A stretch of 64,000 nucleotides of DNA from Ancylobacter mangrovi (GTDB taxonomy: Bacteria; Pseudomonadota; Alphaproteobacteria; Rhizobiales; Xanthobacteraceae), in NCBI RefSeq assembly GCF_024752355.1, contig NZ_JANTHZ010000002.1:186001-250000 (forward strand). Direction: 5' to 3'. The notes beneath the pieces were generated by a model, which was given only the letters and a program-made list of their open reading frames with translations, ran no database searches and was not told the origin of the DNA. Below are positions 8,527 through 18,034 of the stretch, one piece after another (the stretch's first letter is position 1; the number at the start of each line of letters is the position of its first letter). The translations under genes and the position numbers were made by a program.

Positions 8527-9042
8527 ATGCCTCCCGTCAGCGAACCCGCCGAGCGCCACACCCTCTCCCTGCTGGTCGACAACGAGCCGGGCGTTCTCGC
8601 CCGCATCGTCGGCCTGTTCTCCGGCCGCGGCTACAACATCGACAGCCTCACCGTCTCCGAGGTGAGCCATGATTCCCGGCGCTCGCGCATCACGGTCGTC
8701 ACCACCGGCGCGCCGATGATCATCGAGCAGATCAAGAGCCAGCTCGACCGGCTGGTGCCGGTGCACCGGGTGGTTGACCTCACCGTGGAGGGCCGGGCGC
8801 TGGAGCGCGAGCTCGCCCTCATCAAGGTGCGCGGCAAGGGCGAGCTCAGGCGCGAGGCGCTGCTGATCGCCGACAGCTTCCGCGCGCGCACCGTCGACAC
8901 GACGCTGGAGAGCTTCGTGTTCGAGATCACCGGCAAGCCGGACAAGATCGACCAGTTCGTCTCGCTGCTTGAGCCGCTGGGCCTGGTCGAGGTCTCGCGC
9001 ACCGGCGTCGCCGCGATCGGCCGCGGTCCCGAGCCCATGTGA
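8527..9042 (+). CDS. ilvH: Acetolactate synthase small (regulatory) subunit
   Basis: A 171-residue protein with an N-terminal ACT domain (about residues 10-85; HTLSLLVDNEPGVLARIVGLFSGRGYNIDS region) that binds valine for feedback inhibition, and a C-terminal domain (about 90-165) that activates the catalytic subunit. The length is normal for the IlvH/IlvN family. It lies 155 bp after ilvI and is followed by a GC-rich hairpin (9059-9089) and the tetR-ilvC pair. Confidence 0.95.
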   Translation: MPPVSEPAERHTLSLLVDNEPGVLARIVGLFSGRGYNIDSLTVSEVSHDSRRSRITVVTTGAPMIIEQIKSQLDRLVPVHRVVDLTVEGRALERELALIKVRGKGELRREALLIADSFRARTVDTTLESFVFEITGKPDKIDQFVSLLEPLGLVEVSRTGVAAIGRGPEPM

Positions 9043-9058
9043 AGTCGGCGGCGGGGGC

Positions 9059-9089
9059 GGCGCCGGACGGTCCTTTGGACCGGGGCGCC
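9059..9089 (+). terminator. GC-rich hairpin after ilvH
   Basis: Nested inverted repeats: CGGTCC (9068-9073) ttt GGACCG (9077-9082), inside GGCGCC (9059-9064) and GGCGCC (9084-9089). There is no clear T run, so it may be a weak terminator or a 3'-end stabiliser between ilvH and the TetR gene. Confidence 0.45.
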
Positions 9090-9174
9090 GGCCCGTTCGC
9101 CGCCTCTTTCCTGCCCTCCCGCCTTATTCCCGCCCCATGCCGGCTTGCGCGGACACGGGCGTTCCTATAGCAGA

Positions 9175-9189
9175 ACCGTAACGTACGGT
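9175..9189 (+). promoter_or_regulatory. Palindromic operator upstream of tetR-ilvC
   Basis: ACCGTA-acg-TACGGT is a perfect 6-bp inverted repeat with a 3-bp centre, 18 bp before the TetR ATG. A TATAGC box (9166-9171), with a TTGCGC-like -35 upstream, lies directly before it, so a protein bound here would cover the transcription start. It is a likely autoregulatory site of the adjacent TetR protein. Confidence 0.6.
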
Positions 9190-9207
9190 ACGGATACGGC
9201 AGCACTG

Positions 9208-10901
<1,694 letters not shown>

Positions 10902-10929
10902 GCCTTCATCGGCTTACATCTGCCGACGT

Positions 10930-10954
10930 CATGGCCGGGCTCGTCCCGGCCATG
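10930..10954. repeat. Short palindromic repeat (CATGGCCGGG type)
   Basis: CATGGCCGGG (10930-10939), loop CTCGT, CCCGGCCATG (10945-10954): a perfect 10-bp stem 29 bp after ilvC. Near-identical palindromes recur between genes in many Hyphomicrobiales genomes. It may stabilise or end the ilvC transcript. Confidence 0.7.
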
Positions 10955-10988
10955 TGCGTTTGCGGGTAGCGTTCCATTCCCAGTTGTT

Positions 10989-11007
10989 CACAGCCGGCTA
11001 GGCTGTG
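10989..11007. promoter_or_regulatory. Inverted repeat upstream of the BrnT/BrnA pair
   Basis: CACAGCC-ggcta-GGCTGTG is a perfect 7-bp inverted repeat about 93 bp before brnT. It is a candidate site for BrnA-type autorepression. The link is inferred from position only. Confidence 0.4.
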
Positions 11008-11099
11008 GAAAATGGGGAGATCGGGGAGCCGGTTGGTTTCGTTCGGTTATCGGCTCCGGCGTCGACTATTTTCATTGTCGGGGGCGCATTGGAGAATCG

Positions 11100-11393
11100 A
11101 TGGGCGAGACCGACGACTTCGAGTGGGACGACGACAAGGACGCGGCGAACCGGACCAAGCACGGTTTGCCGCTCACCTTTGGAACGTTCATATTCGATGG
11201 CCGCCCCCGGCTGGAACGGGCATCTCCCAAGATTGTGCTGGGCGAGCCGCGCACCGAAGCCATGGCCGAGCTGGCCGGGCGTGTTATACTCTGCGTCTTC
11301 GTGTGGAGGGGGCGTCGGCGGCGCCTGATCTCCGTAAGACGAGCGCATCGGAGCGAGAGACGTGTCTTCGCACAAGCCATCGATGGAAGCTGA
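11100..11393 (+). CDS. brnT: BrnT family ribonuclease toxin
   Basis: A 97-residue protein with the BrnT layout: an N-terminal F-x-W-D-x-x-K-x-x-x-N-x-x-K-H-G-L stretch (FEWDDDKDAANRTKHGL), central strands with LGEPRTEAMAELAGRVILCV and the C-terminal block RRRLISVRRAHRSERR. BrnT toxins are RelE-fold ribonucleases that stop translation. The reading frame runs into the start region of the downstream antitoxin (overlap 11362-11393), the usual toxin-first order for this family. A perfect inverted repeat lies upstream at 10989-11007. Confidence 0.85.
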   Translation: MGETDDFEWDDDKDAANRTKHGLPLTFGTFIFDGRPRLERASPKIVLGEPRTEAMAELAGRVILCVFVWRGRRRRLISVRRAHRSERRVFAQAIDGS

Positions 11394-11586
11394 TCGGCTG
11401 CTACGCGATTTCGACTGGTCGAAGGTCGACGCGTTGACGGACGAGCAGATCATCGCGGCGGCCAAGGCGGACCCTGACAGCTCGCTGCCCACCGAAAAAG
11501 AACTCGCCGAGTTCGATCTCGTCATCCCGGCCAAGGCCCGACGCGAGAAGAAGCACGGCAAGCCGCCGAAGGAAGCGGCCGAATAG
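11362..11586 (+). CDS. brnA: BrnA-like antitoxin
   Basis: A 74-residue acidic protein. Its segment DWSKVDALTDEQIIAAAKADPDS resembles the toxin-binding N-terminal part of BrnA antitoxins. The C-terminal part is shorter than in typical BrnA, with a basic end KARREKKHGKPPKE instead of an obvious ribbon-helix-helix. DNA binding is therefore less certain. The GTG at 11362 has a weak GAGAG site; an ATG at 11383 is the alternative. It overlaps the toxin gene, which points to coupled translation. Confidence 0.75.
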   Translation: MSSHKPSMEADRLLRDFDWSKVDALTDEQIIAAAKADPDSSLPTEKELAEFDLVIPAKARREKKHGKPPKEAAE

Positions 11587-11596
11587 CGCTCCCCGC

Positions 11597-12127
11597 CTAT
11601 CCCCCGGTCCAGAACTTCACCGCCGCCGCGCCCGGAGCCAGCAGCAGGAACGCCCACAGCATCGCCGAGGCGATGTTGGCCATCTGGAACACGAACTGCG
11701 GCATAGCGAACATGCCGGCCACCAGCGGGATCACCGCCCGGATCGGCCCGAAGAAGCGGCCGATGAACACGCTCCAGCTGCCATGGCGGTGGAAGAAGTG
11801 TTCGCCGCGCACCAGGATCTGCGGGTGGCGGCTAAACGGCCAGATGTAGCGCGCCCGCCCCTTCAGCCGGAAGCCGACCCAGTAGGACACCGCGTCGCCC
11901 AGCGCCGCACCCGCGGCCGCCCCGGCCCACACCGGGAGCAACGCGATGCCGCCCGCCTCGATGATCGGCCCCATGCCGATGAGGATGACGGTCGCCGGCA
12001 CGAACAGCGAGACCACCGCCAGCGACTCGCCGAAGGCGAGCAGGAAGGCGATATAGGGCGTCCAGTGCGCATGGGCCTGAACGAAGCCAAGTGCGTCCTG
12101 CGCCCAGTGCTGAACCTCGGGGAACAT
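11597..12127 (-). CDS. DedA family membrane protein
   Basis: A 176-residue membrane protein with the DedA/SNARE-associated signature: E in FGESLAVVSLFVPATVILIG, GAALGDAVSYWVGFRLKG and the conserved F[F/L]GRFFGPIRAVIPLVAGMF block with its arginines. DedA proteins take part in undecaprenyl-phosphate or other lipid flipping and in membrane homeostasis. The stop lies 11 bp from the end of the convergent brnA gene. The start is 2 bp beyond the FAD oxidase stop, so these two leftward genes are probably co-transcribed. Confidence 0.87.
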   Translation of the reverse strand: MFPEVQHWAQDALGFVQAHAHWTPYIAFLLAFGESLAVVSLFVPATVILIGMGPIIEAGGIALLPVWAGAAAGAALGDAVSYWVGFRLKGRARYIWPFSRHPQILVRGEHFFHRHGSWSVFIGRFFGPIRAVIPLVAGMFAMPQFVFQMANIASAMLWAFLLLAPGAAAVKFWTGG

Positions 12128-12129
12128 GG

Positions 12130-13425
12130 CTAGAGCCGGTCGCGCAGCGCGTAGTAGCTCATGCCCGCGACCAACAGAGGCCAGCGCATGAGCGGGCCGC
12201 CGGGGAAGGGCGGCACGGGCAGCCGGCCGAGCAGGTCGAATTCGCCGAGCTGGCCGCGGATCGCCTCCGCCAGCAGCCGCCCGAAATAGGGCGCGAGCAT
12301 TACGCCCTGCCCCGAATAGCCGGCAGCGGCGAGGACGCGCGGCGAGAGCCGGCGCACGAAGGGCATGCGGCTCATGGTGATCCCGAGAATGCCGCCCCAG
12401 CCATAGTCGATGCGCGCATCGGCGAGCTGGGGGAATATCTTCAGCATATACGGCCGCACGAAGGCGCCGGGGTCGGGGCGCAGCCGTCGGGTATAGCTCT
12501 CGCCGCCGCCGAACAGCAGCCTTCCGTCCGCGCTGAGCCGGTAGTAGTTCACGACGAAGCGGCTGTCGGCGACGGCCGCGTCATTGGCGATGATCTCCCG
12601 CGCCCGATCGCCCAGCGGCTCGGTGGCGGCGATGTAGTTGGCGATCGGCATGACGTGGGTGTCGACCCGGCGGTCGAGCCCGTCCTGCAGCCCGTCGCCG
12701 CATTCCAGCACCCAATCGGCCTCCACCACGCCGCTCGCGGTGGACACGCGCACCTTCGCCCCACCCTCGTGGATCGACAGGGCGCGCGAATGCTCGAACA
12801 GCCGCGCGCCCGCGCCCTGCGCCGCCCGAGCGAGGCCCAGCGCCAGATTGAGCGGGTGGAGATGCCCGCCGCCATGGTCGATCATGCCGCCATAATAGGC
12901 GTCCGAGCCGACCATCGCCCGCAGCTCCTCGCGCGAGAGCGGGGCGGCGTAAGGGTAACCGTAGACCTCGTTCAGCTTCCGCGCATAGGCGTGGCTGTGG
13001 GTGACATAGGCCGGCTTGTGGTCGGCGACGACGAGCCCCGGGCGTACGTCGCACTCGATGGCGTGGTGCGCGATCAGCGCGTGGAGGAACGCCTTCGCCT
13101 CCTCCGCCATGCGCCAGAGCGCGCGGGCGTCGTCGAGGCCCATATGCTCCTCGATCCAGTCCTGGTCGCGGCGCTGGCCGCTATGGATCTGCCCGCCATT
13201 GCGGCCCGAGGCGCCCGAGCCGAGCTTCGCCGCCTCGAGCAGCGCCACGTCCAGCCCGGCCTCGGCGAGGTGGAGCGCGGCGGCAAGCCCGGTATAGCCG
13301 CCGCCGATGACGCACACATCCGCCCGCACTGTTCCCGCCAGCGGCGGAAAAGCGGGCATGGGATGTGCCGTCGCGGCGTACCAGCTTTCCGGGTGGCCGG
13401 TTCTCTGGGAAGTGTCGAACGCCAT
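12130..13425 (-). CDS. FAD-dependent amine/amino acid oxidase, PuuB/OrdL-like
   Basis: A 431-residue protein. The dinucleotide loop VIGGGYTGLAAALHLAEAG (about residues 39-57) is followed by a conserved LGSGASGRNGGQIHSGQ, and the C-terminus has YSGQGVMLAPYFGRLLAEAI. This DAO-type architecture is shared with gamma-glutamylputrescine oxidase PuuB. The context supports a polyamine role: a PuuA-like synthetase and a polyamine-type transporter lie 3-8 kb away. The exact amine substrate is not proven. The ATG at 13425 is chosen over the upstream TTG at 13452. Confidence 0.8.
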   Translation of the reverse strand: MAFDTSQRTGHPESWYAATAHPMPAFPPLAGTVRADVCVIGGGYTGLAAALHLAEAGLDVALLEAAKLGSGASGRNGGQIHSGQRRDQDWIEEHMGLDDARALWRMAEEAKAFLHALIAHHAIECDVRPGLVVADHKPAYVTHSHAYARKLNEVYGYPYAAPLSREELRAMVGSDAYYGGMIDHGGGHLHPLNLALGLARAAQGAGARLFEHSRALSIHEGGAKVRVSTASGVVEADWVLECGDGLQDGLDRRVDTHVMPIANYIAATEPLGDRAREIIANDAAVADSRFVVNYYRLSADGRLLFGGGESYTRRLRPDPGAFVRPYMLKIFPQLADARIDYGWGGILGITMSRMPFVRRLSPRVLAAAGYSGQGVMLAPYFGRLLAEAIRGQLGEFDLLGRLPVPPFPGGPLMRWPLLVAGMSYYALRDRL

Positions 13426-13465
13426 GCTCGTCAATCTTGCCTGCGCGGCCAATCTAGCGGAAAGC

Positions 13466-15346
13466 TCAGCGCCGCGCGAACAGGCGCTCGATGTCGGCCA
13501 GCGCCAGGGTGATGAAGGTCGGCCGGCCGTGGTTGCACTGGCCCGCGTTCGGGGTGGTCTCCATCTCGCGCAGCAGCGCGTTCATCTCCTCCACCCGAAG
13601 CCGGCGGCCGGCGCGCACCGAGCCGTGGCACGCCATGGTGGCGGCGACGTGCAGCAGGCGCCGCTCCAGCGGCAGCGCATCGTCCCATTCGGCCGCGTAC
13701 TCGGCGAGCTCGCGCACCAGGGCGGGAATGTCCGCCTCGCCCAGCAGCGCCGGCACCTCGCGCACCAGCAGCGCGCCCGGGCCGAACGGCTCGATCACCA
13801 GCCCGAACCGCTCCAGCGCCTCGGCCCGCTCGGCGAGGCGCCCGGCCTCGGCAGGGTCGAGTTCGACCACCAGCGGCACCAGCAGCATCTGGCGCGCCAG
13901 CCCGTCGCGCTCCATCGCCGCCTTGAGCCGCTCATAGACGATGCGCTCATGGGCGGCATGCTGGTCGACCACGACCACGCCGTCGCGCGTCTGGGCGATG
14001 ATGTAGGTCTCGTGGAGCTGCGCCCGCGCCGCACCGAGCGGGCGCTCCAGAAGGTCGGGCGCGGCGGGGGCGGCATCGGCGCGCGCATCCGCCGACGGCG
14101 CCAGAGCGAGGCCGAGTGCGAGGCTCGCCACGCCACCCGCCATGGCGCCCTCGCCCGCGATCGAGCCGAAATCGAACCGCGCCGGCGCCTCGCGCACGCC
14201 GCCCGGCGGGACGGCACCGTCCCCGGGGGCGGCCCAGGACCGCGACCAGTCATAGCTGCCGCGCGGGCCGTCGGGCGCGCCCTGCGGCCGCCAGCCTTCC
14301 GGGCGGGCGAGCTGGGCCAGACGGTCGGCGCCGGTGGAAGCGGTGCGCGGCACGCCGGCGGTGAGCGCATCGGTCAGCGTGCGCACGATCAGCGCGCGGA
14401 TGAGGCCGGGGTCGCGGAAGCGCAGCTCGGTCTTGGCCGGATGGACGTTCACATCGACCTCGCGCGGGTCGAGATCGAGAAACAGCACGGTGACCGGATG
14501 GCGATCGGACGGCAGCAGGTCGGAATAGGCGGCGCGGATGGCGCCGATCAGCACCTTGTCGCGCACCGGGCGCCCGTTGACGAACAGGTATTGCGACAGC
14601 GAGTTGGCCTTGGAATAGGTCGGCAGGCCGGCGAGGCCGGTGAGCCGCGCCCCCTCGCGCAGGCCCTCTATGTCGAGCGCGTTGCGCGCCACCTCATGGC
14701 CGAGCACGTCGGCGATGCGCGCGCGTCGGCCCGCAGCGTCCGGCCCGCGCGCGGGCCATGTCGCCGGCACCTTGTCGTCGGTGACGAGGGTGAAACCGAT
14801 GTCGGGCCGCGCCAGGGCGAGGCGTCGCACCGCGTCGACCGCCGCCATAGTCTCGGCGCGCTCGGACTTCAGGAATTTCAGCCGGGCCGGGGTGGCGAAG
14901 AACAGGTCGCGCACCTCGACCCGCGTGCCGGGGCCGAGCGCGGCCGGGCGCACCGGCGTCTTCACCCCGCCCTCGACGCGGATCTCGTACGCCTCGCCAT
15001 TGCCCGCCGGGCGGCTGGCGATGGAGAGCCGCGCCACCGCGCCGATCGAGGCCAGCGCCTCGCCGCGGAAGCCGAGCGTGGCGATGGCCAGCAGGTCTTC
15101 GTCGTCGAGCTTGGAGGTGGCGTGGCGCTCCACGGCGAGGGCGAGCTCGTCCGCATCCATGCCGGCGCCGTCGTCGGTGACGCGCAGCAGGCGCCGGCCG
15201 CCGCCATCGATGACGATCTCGATCCGCCGCGCGCCGGCGTCGATCGCGTTCTCCACGATCTCCTTCAGCGCCGCAGCCGGCCGCTCGACCACCTCGCCCG
15301 CGGCGATGCGGTCGACCAGGGCGGAAGGGAGAAGGCGCAGCGGCAT
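13466..15346 (-). CDS. mutL: DNA mismatch repair protein MutL with endonuclease motif
   Basis: A 626-residue mismatch-repair protein. The N-terminal GHKL ATPase is intact: VENAIDAGA (about 31-39), TDDGAGM (57-63), FRGEALASIG, and the transducer region. The C-terminal domain contains DQHAAHERIVYE at 461-472, fitting the DQHA-x2-E-x4-E endonuclease motif found in MutL of bacteria lacking MutH. The protein should thus nick the strand itself. A Pro/Ala/Gly-rich linker separates the domains. The gene ends 40 bp before the FAD oxidase gene and may share a transcript. Confidence 0.95.
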   Translation of the reverse strand: MPLRLLPSALVDRIAAGEVVERPAAALKEIVENAIDAGARRIEIVIDGGGRRLLRVTDDGAGMDADELALAVERHATSKLDDEDLLAIATLGFRGEALASIGAVARLSIASRPAGNGEAYEIRVEGGVKTPVRPAALGPGTRVEVRDLFFATPARLKFLKSERAETMAAVDAVRRLALARPDIGFTLVTDDKVPATWPARGPDAAGRRARIADVLGHEVARNALDIEGLREGARLTGLAGLPTYSKANSLSQYLFVNGRPVRDKVLIGAIRAAYSDLLPSDRHPVTVLFLDLDPREVDVNVHPAKTELRFRDPGLIRALIVRTLTDALTAGVPRTASTGADRLAQLARPEGWRPQGAPDGPRGSYDWSRSWAAPGDGAVPPGGVREAPARFDFGSIAGEGAMAGGVASLALGLALAPSADARADAAPAAPDLLERPLGAARAQLHETYIIAQTRDGVVVVDQHAAHERIVYERLKAAMERDGLARQMLLVPLVVELDPAEAGRLAERAEALERFGLVIEPFGPGALLVREVPALLGEADIPALVRELAEYAAEWDDALPLERRLLHVAATMACHGSVRAGRRLRVEEMNALLREMETTPNAGQCNHGRPTFITLALADIERLFARR

Positions 15347-15510
15347 GGCGGACCGGAGAAGCGTTGTCGGGACGGCGGCGATTCGAACCGCCCTAGCCTA
15401 CACCCTCGCGCCGCCGCACGCGCCCGCACACGCTCGCGCCGGGCGCTGGAGATCGAATGCGGGAGAATTGAGCGCCGGAGAATTGAGCGCCTGGGACGGG
15501 CGCGGCTCCC

Positions 15511-16158
15511 TCAGGAGCCGGTATAGCCGAGCATGGGCTCGATGCGCTCGAAGGTCTCGTCCATCGCCCAGGCCGGGAAATAGGGGATGGGGAAATGGCC
15601 GTAGAACAGCGAGAGCTGCCATTCCGCCGCTTCCTCGCTGCCTTTGGCGATGGCGGCGACATAGAGCGCGGAGGCGATGCCGCTGCGGTCCGCCCCGCCC
15701 TTGCAATGCACCAGGATCGGCTTCGGCGCGTCGCGCATGATGGCGATGAGCTGCTCGACCTGCTTCGGCGTCAGCTCCTTGCCGGCCGAGAGGCCGTAAT
15801 CGATGTGCTCGATGCCGAGCCGCTCGCTCTCGGCGATCTCGGCGACGTGCCAAGGCGCCTTGGAGGCGCCGCGCAGGTTGATCACCGTGCGCACGCCATA
15901 CTTCTTCTGGATCGCCTCGAGCTCGTCCGCGTTGATCTGGGCGGAGCGGTAGAGCTCGCCGGGGATCACGGTGTGGAAATTGCCGACGAGCTGCTCGACG
16001 ATGAGATAGGCGCCGATCAGCAGCGCGGCCGCGCCGAGGCCCCAGCCGGTGCCGCGCAGGAAGCGGCGGAAGCGCCCCGTCGACGGGGCGGCCTCGCCGT
16101 TGCCGAAGACGGGTCCGGCCGGCGGGATCTGTGCGGGCGAGACGTCGGACAGGCTCAT
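15511..16158 (-). CDS. Membrane-anchored dual-specificity/tyrosine phosphatase family protein
   Basis: A 215-residue protein with a short cytoplasmic N-terminus, one hydrophobic anchor (about 37-58, GLGAAALLIGAYLIVEQLVG) and a C-terminal phosphatase domain. The P-loop HCKGGADRSG carries nucleophile Cys152 and Arg158, matching HCx5R. The general acid/structural motif YRSAQINADELEAI also fits the family of small bacterial PTP-like proteins, sometimes called protein tyrosine phosphatase family. The substrate could be a phosphoprotein or phospholipid. It follows the transporter operon on the same strand, with an empty 143-bp spacer. Confidence 0.82.
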   Translation of the reverse strand: MSLSDVSPAQIPPAGPVFGNGEAAPSTGRFRRFLRGTGWGLGAAALLIGAYLIVEQLVGNFHTVIPGELYRSAQINADELEAIQKKYGVRTVINLRGASKAPWHVAEIAESERLGIEHIDYGLSAGKELTPKQVEQLIAIMRDAPKPILVHCKGGADRSGIASALYVAAIAKGSEEAAEWQLSLFYGHFPIPYFPAWAMDETFERIEPMLGYTGS

Positions 16159-16301
16159 GGATTCAGGCTCGCGGGACGGTCTGGTCTGACGGCGGACGTG
16201 CAGGAGAACAGGCGGTAGGCTGGTCTTTTTTACAGCGCGGCTCGGTGATTGCAACGGGCATTTTGGCGCCGTCGTTCCTTCGCGCAAAATCGTGGCGGCA
16301 A

Positions 16302-17120
16302 TCAGCCGGCGGCGGCGAGCCGCTCGGCCTTCTGGCGTTCGACTTCCTGACGTTTGGTGATGATCGAGGCGCCGATGACGACCACCGTCACGATGCCGAT
16401 GAGGATGGTGCAGACCGCGTTGATCTCCGGCGTCACGCCGAGGCGCACCTGCGAATAGATCCGCATCGGCAGCGTGGTCGCACCGGGGCCGGTGGTGAAG
16501 CTCGCGATGACCAGATCGTCCAGCGACAGGGTGAAGGCCAGCATCCAGCCCGAGACCACCGCCGGCAGGATGATCGGCAGCGTGACCACGAAGAAGGTCT
16601 TGAGCGGCGGGCAGCCGAGATCGAGCGCCGCCTCCTCGAGGCTGCGGTCGAAGGTGACGAGGCGCGACTGCACCACCACGCAGACGAAGCACATGGTGAA
16701 GGTGATGTGGGCGAGGGTGATGGTCCAGAAACCGCGGTCGAAGTTCACCGCCACGAACAGCAGCAGCAGCGACAGGCCGGTGATCACGTCCGGCATCACC
16801 AGCGGGGCATAGATCATGCCGGAGAACAGCGTACGGCCGTAGAAGCGGCCGTAGCGGGTCAGGGTGATCGCCGCCATGGTGCCGAGCACGGTGGCGACGC
16901 AGGCGGTGATGAAGGCCACGCGCAGCGTCACCCAGGCGGCGTCGAGAAGCTGCTCGTTGCGCAGCAATTCGCCGTACCAGTGCGTCGAGAAACCGGCCCA
17001 CACCGTCACCAGCCGCGAGGCGTTGAAGGAGTAGATCACCAGGAGGACGATCGGCAGGTACAGGAAGGCGAAGCCGAGCACCAGCGAGGTGACGTTGAAC
17101 CAGGAGAGCTTGCGGTCCAT
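16302..17120 (-). CDS. potI: Polyamine-type ABC transporter permease (PotI/PotC-like)
   Basis: A 272-residue inner-membrane permease with six predicted helices. The cytoplasmic EAA loop is EEAALDLGCPPLKTFFVVTLPIILP. The sequences LSLDDLVIASFTTGPGATTLPMRIYS match the PotC/PotI branch, which imports putrescine or spermidine. It is the last gene of a potG-potH-potI transcript. Its ATG overlaps the potH stop (TGATG). No binding-protein gene is linked here. Confidence 0.88.
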   Translation of the reverse strand: MDRKLSWFNVTSLVLGFAFLYLPIVLLVIYSFNASRLVTVWAGFSTHWYGELLRNEQLLDAAWVTLRVAFITACVATVLGTMAAITLTRYGRFYGRTLFSGMIYAPLVMPDVITGLSLLLLFVAVNFDRGFWTITLAHITFTMCFVCVVVQSRLVTFDRSLEEAALDLGCPPLKTFFVVTLPIILPAVVSGWMLAFTLSLDDLVIASFTTGPGATTLPMRIYSQVRLGVTPEINAVCTILIGIVTVVVIGASIITKRQEVERQKAERLAAAG

Positions 17121-18025
17121 CAGCGCCCCTCCACCTCGCGCTGCTGGACGTTCTGGTAGAGCACGATGGGCACCACCAGCACCAGCAGCAGAAGCACCGC
17201 CACCGCCGAGGAGACGGTCCAGGAGCGGTTCACCGAGAACTCGGTCCACAGCACCTTGCCGATCATCAGCGTGTCCGAGCCGCCGAGCAGGTCGGGGATG
17301 ACGAACTCGCCGACCGCGGGGATGAAGCACAGCAGGCACCCGGCGAACACGCCGGGCAGGGAGAGCGGCCAGGTGATCTTCCAGAACGCGGCGAAGGGCG
17401 TGCAGCCGAGATCGGCCGCCGCCTCGAGCAGCGTGTCGTCCATCTTCTCCAGCGCCGAATAGAGCGGCAAGATCATGAAGGGCAGGTAGGAATAGACGAT
17501 GCCGATATAGACCGCGGTGTCGGTCGCCAGGATCTCCAGCGGGTGGTCGATGACGCCGAGAAAGAAGAGGAACTGGTTGAGCAGCCCCTCCGGCGACAGG
17601 ATGCCGATCCACGCATAGACTCGGATCAGGAACGAGGTCCAGAACGGCAGGATCACCAGCATCAGCAGCGTCGGGCGCAGCGCCTTGGACGAGCGCGCCA
17701 TGGCGTAGGCGATGGGGTAGCCGACGAGCAGCAGCAGCACGGTGGAGATGCCGGCAATCACGAGGCTCGATCCATAGGCCTCGATGAACTCGTTGTCCCA
17801 GCTCAGCACATAGCCGTAATTCTCGAAGGAGAGCTCGCCGAGGCTCTCCTTGATCGCCGCCCAGCCCTCGGAGAGGGCGAAGGTCGGGAAATAGGGGGGC
17901 TGGGCGATCGCGTCCTGGGACAGGCTGATCTTGAAGACGATCAGGAACGGCACCAAGAACAGCGCCAGCAGCCACAGATAGGGAACGGCGACGACCAGCC
18001 AGCGCCCCTTCGCCTTTGCCGCCAT
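17120..18025 (-). CDS. potH: Polyamine-type ABC transporter permease (PotH/PotB-like)
   Basis: A 301-residue inner-membrane permease with a long periplasmic loop after helix 1 and six helices. The EAA loop EAAADLGCTPFAAFWKITWPLSLPG and the later stretch FIPAVGEFVIPDLLGGSDTLMIGKVL are hallmark PotH/PotB sequences. It heterodimerises with the downstream permease. The start is 9 bp after the potG stop, and the stop overlaps potI by one base, so the three genes form one tight operon. Confidence 0.9.
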   Translation of the reverse strand: MAAKAKGRWLVVAVPYLWLLALFLVPFLIVFKISLSQDAIAQPPYFPTFALSEGWAAIKESLGELSFENYGYVLSWDNEFIEAYGSSLVIAGISTVLLLLVGYPIAYAMARSSKALRPTLLMLVILPFWTSFLIRVYAWIGILSPEGLLNQFLFFLGVIDHPLEILATDTAVYIGIVYSYLPFMILPLYSALEKMDDTLLEAAADLGCTPFAAFWKITWPLSLPGVFAGCLLCFIPAVGEFVIPDLLGGSDTLMIGKVLWTEFSVNRSWTVSSAVAVLLLLVLVVPIVLYQNVQQREVEGR

Positions 18026-18034
18026 CCGAGCCTC

